From NCBI GenBank assembly GCA_902806595.1, contig CADCXC010000009.1:62001-126000 (forward strand): a stretch of 64,000 nt of DNA, in the 5' to 3' direction. The position numbers were made by a program, and so were the translations under genes. This stretch comes from Pyrenopolyporus hunteri (lineage: Eukaryota; Ascomycota; Sordariomycetes; Xylariales; Hypoxylaceae). Shown piece by piece: positions 36,563-44,837 of the stretch. The notes under the pieces were generated by a model. It was given only the letters and a program-made list of their open reading frames with translations, was not told the origin of the DNA and made no database searches. The first letter of the stretch is position 1. Each line of letters begins with the position of its first letter.

Positions 36563-37289
36563 CCGGACTCGTACGCGGATGACCTCGTTATTTGATTACG
36601 CTTCACGTCGTTTTCGGTAAGGATTTTTGATGAGTTTGCGGATGACTTTTCTTCGTGAGCCTAGAGATCTGAGATGCGAAGCCAACTAGCCTCTTGGGAT
36701 GTACTATGGACGCCTGTAGCATGGATCTCGGCTCGCGTCCCTAGATGACAATCTGTCTTAGTGGAAGGCTTAGGAGGGTTTCCGATTTTGATCGCTTCGA
36801 TTTACGCACAAGAGTACTGGCTATCGCAGTTAATAAGGAAGGGTAGCCAGATGATGTAGTTACAGAAGGGACCAAGCTTTGCTATCTGTTAGCATGACAC
36901 AGGCAACACCCGCCTCTTGCAATCATATGATAGTCTGCGGCTGTGCGCGCCACCCTTGACGGCCAGCTTCGCATTGCAGACCAAATCGGCCCTCAACTAG
37001 TTAGCCTAATTAGATATTCGCTGGACCAAAATCAGAAAACAGATGATGCCGTAACGGTAACTTTGCCTAATTGATGGATACGTATGCATCGTTCCTATTT
37101 CTCTCGTAGGGTTTTGTAGCGTTCTGTCTCGTCGAGAGATCTACGGCGTCGTTTCGTTCGAGTTTGATTTTCAGTAGTATGGTACACGTATCGAGCTGAT
37201 ACGACATCTCTTACAAGCAAGAACAGCATAGCCTTTTAGATGATTGGCGCCTTGGTCTATCCTATCTCATGGTTCAGACTACTCGCCCT
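36563..37289. other. intergenic between convergent CFEM and uL22m genes
   Basis: Shared 3' flank of 727 bp with no coding signal or notable repeat. Confidence 0.55.
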
Positions 37290-38491
37290 TCACCAGCTGT
37301 AGTACTGCCTCTGAGCCGTCACCGGCCGGTTCGGCAGATGTACCCACGGCGCCTTCTTGGCCTGTTTCTCCACCCTCTCGTCGTGCTGACGTATCCTCGT
37401 CTTTTCTTCCTTTACGACTACTGAAATGGCTAGAACGAAAAAGAAGATTTTGTTAGATGGTATCTCTGGGAACAAAACGGTTGTCGGGGGACGCGAAGCC
37501 TGATCGTGGCTTTTTGAGATAAATAGATAGGGAGGAGGAGGGACGGATAGAGATGGAGACGATAGAGAAATCAAGACTTACAGGCGCTAGGCCGCCACAT
37601 CAGGGACATGCGGCTTCGGGCGTGGTACTGCACGCGGGCACCGCGCCAGGGACCCTTGGTGACCCAGGCCTGGTCGACGTACAAGGTCGTCGGGTCGGTG
37701 ACCTTTACCGAGCGGCCGTCCTTGGTACGGATCTGGCGGGGCTTGTCGAAGGTTTGGCCGTTGGCGGCGCCGAGTCCCATGCCGTGGGCGACGATGGCGC
37801 GGTCGCGCGCTTCTTCCAGCTGCCACTTGACCTCGCGGGCCATCTTCTTCTTGCTGAAGCGCATCTGGGTGATGGCGTCGTCGACGGTCTTGCCGGCGAT
37901 CTGGTGGGCTAGGTGCACGAGCTTCTTGGTGCTGGTGGCTAGCGGCGGACTGGTGCTCGTGTGCTCTCTCTCGGTCATGCGGATACGCTGCTCCCGCGTG
38001 AGGGGCTTGTCGGCGTTGCGCACCATCTGCATGACCTTCTTCTTGAGGTAGCGTACGCGCCACCGCGGATCCGGATTCTCGGCGCGCTCCATGTGCTCCT
38101 TGACCTTGCTGGCCATGGACGTGCGCGGTGGCACTCCCGGCTCCTCTCCCTGCTCCTCCATTTCTCGCTCGCGCTCTACCTCTTGGATCTCCTCCTCGAA
38201 GATGGAGGATCCCCGCGTCCGCTCCATGTTCTTCTTAACCATCATCTGCTCACGCTCACGGCGCGAGAGCTCCTGGGCGAAGGGTGTCTTGTCGGAATCA
38301 TTGCCCCAGCCGAACCAGGCATTACGACGCTGCATCCGAGGCTGCAGGTATTGTAGGTGGAGGGACGGTTTGCCGGCGGCCGTCCGCACTGCTGCGATGG
38401 GGGATGCCCTGGTTAGTTGGGTGGGGAGTCAATTCGAAGAGAGATAAGTACCGGTGATGGCTACCCGCCTTGCTGGAAGGTGTAGACTCAT
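37290..38491 (-). CDS. MRPL22: mitochondrial large-subunit ribosomal protein uL22m
   Basis: Mitoribosome protein lining the exit tunnel. Exons on the minus strand: 38491-38452, 38391-37582 and 37429-37290 (introns of 60 and 152 bp). They total 990 nt, giving 329 aa. The N-terminus MSLHLPARRVAITAVRTAAG is a basic presequence. An acidic/basic charged extension follows (about 50-150). The L22 core then reads STKKLVHLAHQIAGKTVDDA, MRFSKKKMAREVKWQLEEAR, TLYVDQAWVTKGP and YHARSRMSLMWRPS. The last exon supplies SISVVVKEEKTRIRQHDERV and ends WVHLPNRPVTAQRQYYSW. I chose the acceptor before CCATTTCAG because SISVVVKEE then matches the SHITVVL strand of bacterial L22; the alternative acceptor 8 nt further on would give a shorter join in frame. 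Divergent from the COX VIIa gene, with 462 bp between starts. Confidence 0.92.
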
Positions 38492-38953
38492 GGCTGCTGC
38501 GAATCGGCTTGTTTTGGCAGCCCGAGAACGAAGCCTTATATCGCTTAAGGAAACTCGAGGTTTCTCTCTTCACGAAGTTGGAAATGGAAAAAGTTGGGGC
38601 AACGCTTTCGACGTTGGACGTCGGGTCCGATGGATTTGCCGACGTTTAGCCGGATGTGTAATACATACTAGTACCAGGTCGTAGCTATCGGGTGAAAGGG
38701 TACCTGATAGGGAGGTATCTACCTACTATGTAGGTAACAATACGAACAGTATCAGACACGTGACTCATTAGCTCGGAAACCTTTAGCTTCCAAATGCCCC
38801 CCAAAAAGCTCCGCGCGAATTGGGAAACTCGATCGAACCATTTCCAACATTTTGAGAATTACACCAGTGCCGCCGAATTCGCCCGCATTATCTTCTTCCG
38901 CAATTCACCTACCTTCGAACCTCTCCACTTAGTTTCTAAAGCTCACATTCGAA
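38492..38953. promoter_or_regulatory. divergent promoter region, uL22m / COX VIIa
   Basis: 462 bp between two divergent nuclear genes for mitochondrial proteins, so co-regulation is plausible. Contains TACCTGATAGGGAGGTATCTACCTACTATGTAGG-type repeats around 38700-38735. No specific factor site assigned. Confidence 0.4.
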
Positions 38954-39423
38954 ATGGCCATCAAACCTATTACTGGCGTGAGTATTTCCCGCGTTCAATC
39001 GGCTTGCGCATACCCCTCCAACCGCGGGCAAGTTCCCGAAGCTGATTCCATGACCGTAGATGCTCCGACGGGGCCTCGTCACCGACCTCGGCATTGCGCT
39101 CGGTATGTATACCTCAATTCTTGACATGCATCTTCGGATGCTTCCGGGCTTCCGTACTTGCTAGGGTTCGGGTGCTGTGTGTGGGCGGTTCTCTGGCTGA
39201 CTCGGTTCGTAGGACTGGGTGTGACGTTCGCCTCTCTGTACTGGTACGAAGACCATTCATGATCATAGTCACCGGGGAAAACACCGCGAATCGATCGAAT
39301 TAGAAGACCTCTATGGACTAACTAGCGTTCTCAAGGCACGGATACCACATGCCGCGCACTCACGCACGAGACAACTTCTATCAGAAACTCGAGGCCGAGC
39401 GAGCGGCCGCGCGAACGGTTTAG
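38954..39423 (+). CDS. COX9: cytochrome c oxidase subunit VIIa (Cox9-type)
   Basis: Small nuclear-encoded subunit of respiratory complex IV in the inner mitochondrial membrane. Four tiny exons: 38954-38977, 39060-39102, 39213-39243 and 39336-39423, totalling 186 nt and 61 aa, close to the 59 aa of yeast Cox9. The protein begins MAIKPITGMLRRGLVTDLG, has one membrane helix (LGIALGLGVTFASLYW) and ends HARDNFYQKLEAERAAARTV. The N-terminal sequence and the ARDNFYxKLE tail are the family signatures. Introns are 82, 110 and 92 bp with GTGAGT, GTATGT and GTACGA donors. Each acceptor keeps the frame, and a CTAAC branch site is visible in intron 3. The gene has no continuous frame longer than about 40 codons and is easily missed. 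Confidence 0.92.
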
Positions 39424-40209
39424 GATAGCTTTTAAGACGGCTGGAGCGGAAGATGAGAATATGCGAGAGGGGAGAGCGGAGGAGGAAACGCGGAATACTA
39501 GTCGAGAACGACATTTTCATTGTGTGGCTGAAGGATGCTATAGACGGTTGTGCTTCGAAGCTAGGGACGGTCATCTGTATATTGCGCCAACGAGCCCCCG
39601 CCTACCGAATCCAGACTCCCTCGAGTATCCTTGACATCTGATTGCCTATCTGTTGTGACCCCGTTTACGTACCTAGGCTGTCGTCGAGTTTACCTACCTA
39701 ATGTTCATTGACTCGGGTATATGTTATGAGGTGTATGACGTATTCTCGTGGCCGCGGCTGAGAAAGTAAAAGGACCGCGAGCCTCTATGGAAGAGCGTAT
39801 AGGCGAGGACGTCCCCTCTTGCAAGGTACCTCCTCAGCAGGAAGTGAGGAGGTCGTCCTTGTGCGCAACCGTCGGCTTGTTCTGGGTTCGTCGTGCTTCT
39901 CGTAAGTGACGTATGCGTTAAAACGCTCTGTAGAGAAATAGACAGTTTCATTCCGCAACCCTACCCGCTGTCGGATATAGGTACTAGGTATTAGGTACCT
40001 AGGCACCCAATAGAAGGTCTAATCCGTGTACCTTTGCCGCTACAAGTAGGCAGGTTAGGCAGGTTAGGCACCTAGTCCTAGAACATATATGTACTATGTG
40101 AAGTTTGGCACTTATTATATCATACATGTAGGTACCTAGGTAGGTACCTAGGTATAGAGAGCACCTGCGTATATGTGAGTAAAGACGGCCCCCGCCGTCT
40201 CCGTCTCTT
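39424..40209. other. intergenic between convergent COX VIIa and SOM1 genes
   Basis: 786 bp of 3' flank. Holds palindromic CCTAGGTACC tracts at about 39985-40005 and 40127-40155 and a GGCAGGTTAGGCAGGTTAGGC direct repeat near 40049. No coding signal. Confidence 0.55.
40127..40155. repeat. CCTAGGTACC palindromic tract
   Basis: Reads as overlapping GTAGGTACCTAGG and TAGGTACCTAGGTA words, directly downstream of the SOM1 stop. Confidence 0.7.
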
Positions 40210-40553
40210 CTATCTCTTCCCCTCCCAAATCGTAGTCTCGACCATAAAACTGCCTTTCTTGTCTTGGCATCTGGCTCTGAACGTCAGTCAAGTAATAAAT
40301 CAAGCAATAAATCAAGTAATAAAAAGCAGAACAGGATTCAACAAGCGTACCGGCGAAACCACCGCTGCACCGGCCAGCACCGTACAGGGCTGTCGGCCAT
40401 CTTGGGCCGGTCGATCTGGCAATCGTATTGGACCATCGAGAACAGCTCGCAGGCGGACAAGTCGATCGGCCCGCCCTTGCGCATGCGTCCATCGGCGACC
40501 TGGATCTGCCGCTCGAGCTGCGAGGCCGGGAATACGCTGCACGGAGGCGCCAT
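40210..40553 (-). CDS. SOM1: Som1, mitochondrial inner membrane protease subunit
   Basis: Small intermembrane-space protein associated with the Imp1/Imp2 inner membrane protease, needed in yeast for maturation of some Imp1 substrates. Two exons on the minus strand, 40553-40351 and 40276-40210 (74-bp intron, donor GTACGC, acceptor TTCAG), totalling 270 nt and 89 aa. The protein starts MAPPCSVFPASQLERQIQVA, carries the core ELFSMVQYDCQIDRP and VRCWPVQRWFRRARCQDKKG, and ends SFMVETTIWEGKR. The Cys-x-Trp-Pro and VETTxWEG segments and the paired cysteines match the fungal Som1 family. Its start lies only 113 bp from the divergent XRCC2-like start. Confidence 0.85.
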
Positions 40554-40666
40554 CTGTTCTCAGTCCCCAGTTCTCGATTCTCAGTTCTCAATTCCCAGCT
40601 CTCGTAGACTGCGACCGTAGCTCGTGAGACGCGGGGGTTGTGATGTGAGAGTGAGAGCGAGAGAGG
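40554..40666. promoter_or_regulatory. 113-bp bidirectional promoter, SOM1 / XRCC2-like
   Basis: Only 113 bp separate the two divergent start codons, so both promoters and leaders must overlap here. It contains a short tandem, CAGTCCCCAGTTCTCGATTC then CAGTTCTCAATTCCCAGCTC, at about 40561-40600. Confidence 0.5.
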
Positions 40667-41772
40667 ATGGATGCCGCGACGGCGAAGCGTGTCGGCGCTC
40701 GATTGCTAGAGGAGGTCGAGGAGGGTAGCTTAGAAGAGGTATGTACCAAGGCACGTCTTCTTGTATTGAGCCTTTTTTTATTTTTCTCTCTTTTCCTTGG
40801 GGTTATTTTAGGTACTCTACCTGTTATAAGCTGGATGTGAAGGAATGCGACGTAGTTGAATAGTTGAGAGTCGAAGAGGGATTTGAGAAGCTCGATTGAA
40901 TCTTTATCTTATCGCCGCTTTATACAAGTGCTACATACTCAATTCCTTGCCTCATGCATCCGTTATTGTATATGTCGCTCTCTCTATCATTATGAGGTGC
41001 GGCGAATGTTTTTATTATTACGTCTTCATCATTGGAAGCCTACTACCTTGGTACCCAAATATCCAACTAACTATCATACACATAGCTTCTTACTTCTCTC
41101 CGCGTCAGTCTTACAGGCGGTCCATATAGCAATGTCCGCCCCGATATCCCCATCCCAGCCCTCGCCAATATCGCAACCCGCCACCATAAAGCCACGCAAT
41201 CTACACCGCCGCCGGTCCTCTCGGTGAATGGTCGCTATCTACCGTTATTGTACCATTTGATCTCCACCATCATTGCCGAACCACATAACCACGCCGTGGT
41301 TGTAGTTGATGCCGAATGTCGCTTCGACGTGACCCGTCTAGTTTCTCCCCATCTTTCTGCTTCCCCTACGCGCCGCTCCCTGAACGGCGGCGGCTGTCCG
41401 GCGCAACCCTCCGACCTGCGCCACGTCTACGTGTACAGGCCGACACGGGGGCGGGAACAAGTGCGAGAGGCAGTAGCGGCCGCGGGTGAGTTTATGGTCT
41501 ACGGCACCCACGAAAGCCGGGGGCGCTGCTGGTGGGGTACGATAGTGATCGGTGGGAGTAGCGGAGCAGGAGGGGGCGTAGGCGTAAGGGGGGACGTCAA
41601 TGCGGGCTGGAAGGGCTGGCTGAGGGTCGAACGGGAGGAGAAAGCTCCGTTTCCAGCTGGAGTTAGCGTGGAGGAGGCCCTACGCGAGAGGAATAAGAAA
41701 CAGGAGATCGTCGATGAGGCGGGATGGGTAGCGAGTTCGAGGGTTGGGAGTTACGTGTGGAAGGATACTTGA
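40667..41772 (+). CDS. XRCC2-like Rad51 paralogue (divergent)
   Basis: Probable member of the fungal XRCC2-like branch of RecA/Rad51 proteins, which act in homologous recombination. Two exons: 40667-40738 and 41086-41772 (347-bp intron, GTATGT...CTAAC...CATAG), totalling 759 nt and 252 aa. Exon 1 encodes MDAATAKRVGARLLEEVEEG. Exon 2 holds LPLLYHLISTIIAE, the Walker B strand VVVVDAECRFDVTRL, LRHVYVYRP, and a C-terminal part GWKGWLRVEREE, SVEEALRERNKKQ and VDEAGWVASSRVGSYVW, which is typical of the fungal family. The expected Walker A (GxxGxGKT) just before LLYHL is absent: the sequence there is PVLSVNGRYLPLLYHL. At 252 aa it is also short compared with ~280 for human XRCC2 and longer fungal forms. 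Exon 2 has no usable ATG in its frame upstream, which supports the two-exon model. Family call by motif recognition only. Confidence 0.6.
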
Positions 41773-42529
41773 AAAGGTAGCCAAACTCCTACCAAGGTAT
41801 CCAAGGTATCTAACAAGACTTCTCTATTGCACCTAACTACCTACATACCTATGAAGTTGCTGTATGGATGGATGGATGCCTTGACGGATGCATACCTACC
41901 TAAGTACCTAAGGTAGTATAAGTCCGGTATAAGTCCGGTATAAGTCCGGTATAAGAACAGGCGCGTTACACGAACATTTGTTACGTACATATCGCATCTG
42001 TGCGAAGCATTGGGCTATCTACCTTATGTATACCGGTAAGTTCCGAGGATAAGTTGGCCAATCCCGAAACTTGATACAATTCAAATATTCTATATAATTA
42101 GATCAACCTCGGAGTCGGGGTTTGCGTCCTCGTTCGCTAAGACGCATGTTAAAAAGAACATTAAGTTTTTGTTTAGTGACCGTTCTTTCTAGCATTAAAT
42201 GTACAGGTACAATTAAGACACCGTCTAAATAAGAAAAGAATAGGGGATGTCTGACCGTGCGATTTAAATATGTGGAGCCGAGACTAAGCCGGACTCGAAC
42301 TTTAGGGGGAATCTTGAGCCAAAACAGCGGAGTGGCCGCCTTCTTAGTCTCTTCTTTAGTTTCTTAAATTGATCCTTTACTAGTAATTCCTTACCATAAC
42401 TGCCATAGTAATAACTCAATCCTCTCTTTCTTTACACCAACAGTCAAGCAATCCTTCCGACCCTCATACACAAACAGTCTAACCTAGACCCGGTTGAAGT
42501 ACCTAGGTGGTAGCTAGAAGTCGTACAAC
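41773..42529. other. intergenic before the FAR1-like gene
   Basis: 757 bp with an 11-bp tandem repeat (41916-41956), a CTACCTAAGTACC tract and the presumed promoter/leader of the gene at 42530. The sequence CCGGACTCGAAC at about 42290 resembles a tRNA T-arm but lacks pairing. Confidence 0.5.
41916..41956 (+). repeat. 11-bp tandem repeat GTATAAGTCCG
   Basis: Three full and one partial copy of GTATAAGTCCG in tandem. Non-coding. Confidence 0.8.
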
Positions 42530-42694
42530 ATGACGTCGTCGCAGTACGGCTCTCTCGCTCCGATTCAGCAATACAATCAATTGTCTTTTGCCGTTATTCC
42601 ACAATCGCAACCGCAACCACAACCGCAACCGCAACTGCAACCACAACCACAACCACAAATACAACTGCAACAACAACAACTACTACAACAACGC

Positions 42695-42726
<32 letters not shown>

Positions 42727-43987
42727 ACAACAACTCCACCAACACCATCCACCTCCGCCTCCGCAACCACAGCCACAGCCGCATCCGCAACCTCCTCACC
42801 ATAACCAACAACCGCATCAGATACACCAACCACACCAAGCGGCTCACACTACCACCCCGCCCATCCCTGCACCGACTTACCAACACACACCACCGAACCT
42901 ACCCTCCACCAACAACCCCGTACAGCAGCAGCAAAATGTCAACCTCACCACCAATCCTCATCCCAATCCCAGCGCCAATTCCAATCCTAATGGCGCATCA
43001 ATATCACCTGCTCCCGCGCAAGGCACCGCCGTCGCAACCGGCCCACCCAGGCGCAAACGCCGACGTGTAGGCCGACCCCCCAAGTCCCAGCTCGAGCGGG
43101 ACTACCTGGACCAACGCGCCTCCAACGGCAGCAACCTCCTGCCCCCCGCGCCCCCTCCGCCGCAGGTACACACGCCGCAGCCCCTGAACAAAGGGCCGTA
43201 CCACACGTCCGACGACGCCGTCTTCTCGCTCCAGCTGCACGTCTTCACGTCCGGGTACGGCGTGTCGCAGAAGCGCACGGTGAAGGAGAAGCTGCCCTCG
43301 GGGCGCTACGACCCCGACGGCGAGGTGATCCGGCGGGACTTCGCGTGCGACCGGGGCGGGTCCGAGTTCGTGTCGCAGAGCACGGGGGAGCGGCGGCGCG
43401 AGAGCAAGAAGTGCGGCTGCGGCTGGAAGGCCGTGGTGCGCCGGCTGAAGCGCGAGGGCGACATGTGGTTCGTCGACGTGCTCGAGCCCAGCCACAACCA
43501 CCCGGTCACGCCGCCGGACCAGATGCACACCATCGCCTCGTACCGCCGGTGGCAGCGCGAGAACAACGCCGGCATCCGCACCGCCATCGCCCGCCTCGCC
43601 CGCGCCGCCGCCATGCCCGCCCGCCAGGTCGCCGATTACCTCAAGGGCCAGTTCGCCGACCCGGACCTCGCCCGCATCGACCGCCACATCCTGCGCGCCC
43701 TCAGCATGAGCGACGTCGACCTGCCCACCGACGCCGCTCACCAGAGCTCCGTCGTCTTCGATGTCGTCGCCCACAGGCCCACCATCATCCTGCAGGAGAG
43801 CCTGGGGAGGGACGCTGGCGCTGGCGGTGGAGGGGGTGGGGGCGGGGGCAGTGGCCCCGGTGTGCCTACGGCTATGACTGTGTCTGCTTATGCCGCTGCC
43901 AATATACGCCCGAACGCGAGCGCGGCGGGTGTGAATTCGAATCTCGGTACCGGTACTAGTGTGGCTCCGAGCGGCGCTCGGTATTAA
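42530..43987 (+). CDS. Q-rich AT-hook protein with FAR1-type zinc finger
   Basis: Probable nuclear DNA-binding protein, one exon, 485 aa. Residues 20-135 are very rich in Gln, Pro and His, with pure Q runs near 56-68 and 132-135. A basic AT-hook-like segment RRKRRRVGRPPK lies at 174-185. Residues 228-326 look like a FAR1 (WRKY-GCM1 superfamily) domain: FSLQLHVFTSGYGVSQKRTV, then C273 in RRDFACDRGG, C295/C297 in ESKKCGCGWKA, and the H-x-H pair (H322, H324) in PSHNHP. FAR1 domains derive from Mutator-like transposases. Here no transposase catalytic domain follows, so it looks like a domesticated DNA-binding module. The rest is Ala-rich helices (about 335-400), a Gly run and a low-complexity tail. 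The 3' half is far more GC-rich than its surroundings. Target unknown. Confidence 0.78.
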
Positions 43988-44837
43988 TGGAGAGCTATGT
44001 TCCTCCCCCGGTGCCCGTGAGTTCGGTAACGGAGGTGCCGTACATAGACACCTAGGTACCTAGGTAGGTAGGTATTCGTCGAGATACCCAAGCACCCGAT
44101 ATCGCGCCAACTCCCCTACACAAGTGCTCATAGGGGAATTAGCAGTTCAAAGGGTAATGGTGTTTAGCTGGTTCTCCCGCGCGAAGCGCGCGGTTCACTA
44201 CGCAATGCGATGTAGTGCATAGGGAAGCATAGGGTTATACGACCCATCAATATAGGCATCTACCCCCCATCCAAAATGCCTAAGCACCATGAGGCTACCC
44301 GCCGTTGCCAAGACCGTGTGTGGAGGTGCGAGCGCACTGGTTATATCCAAAGTGCCCGATTACCTGTATCTAAGGCAGGAAAACCTACCTGACCCAAGGG
44401 GAACAAATAGAGAAGACTAGAGAGCCTACAACAGTGGAACTATCTCGTCCTCGGGGGTTTTGAACGAAGACTAACCGATATCAGATAAACTAAGGGGAAT
44501 GAATGAACAAGTTTGAAGAAAACCATTAACTTGAACTATAGATTAATACTCCCAAGTCAATTTATAATTTCTGAGAGGTAGATAATACTCTATGAATCTG
44601 TTAGTCCTACATAGTACGTTAGATGTCCCATCTTACGTCTGGACGACTTTTCCCTTGTAGATTCTTATCCATACATTATATCCCATCAGATGCGAGCTTC
44701 AAACTGAAACAAATGGACAATGAGTCCGCCCGATGCTATGCTAAATGTACGCGTTCCCATGTAAATGCTCGATCTCTGGTGCTATGCAACAGGTTTTCGC
44801 TTGTTTCCTTCTATATCTTCCATTCGATGATAGCCAG
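43988..44837. other. intergenic with palindromic sequence
   Basis: 850 bp. Holds a CCTAGGTACC tract (about 44050-44074) and two adjacent hairpins (44177-44217). No coding signal. Confidence 0.5.
44177..44217. repeat. two adjacent hairpin palindromes
   Basis: CCGCGCG-AAG-CGCGCGG (44177-44193) is a perfect 7-bp stem with a 3-nt loop. It is followed after TT by CACTAC (44196-44201) pairing with GTAGTG (44212-44217). GC-only palindromes next to a second stem resemble ends of some fungal DNA transposons, but no second end was found. Confidence 0.5.

Noticed and set aside
42284..42312. tRNA-like T-arm sequence, GTTCGAGTC on the minus strand
   Set aside because: The flanking bases do not pair into a T stem and no A box or anticodon arm lies at the right distance.
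43004..43774. 256-codon open frame (-) opposite the FAR1-like gene
   Set aside because: Antisense shadow in GC-rich codons (Ala/Gly/Val/Arg-rich), while the plus-strand frame has a clear domain.
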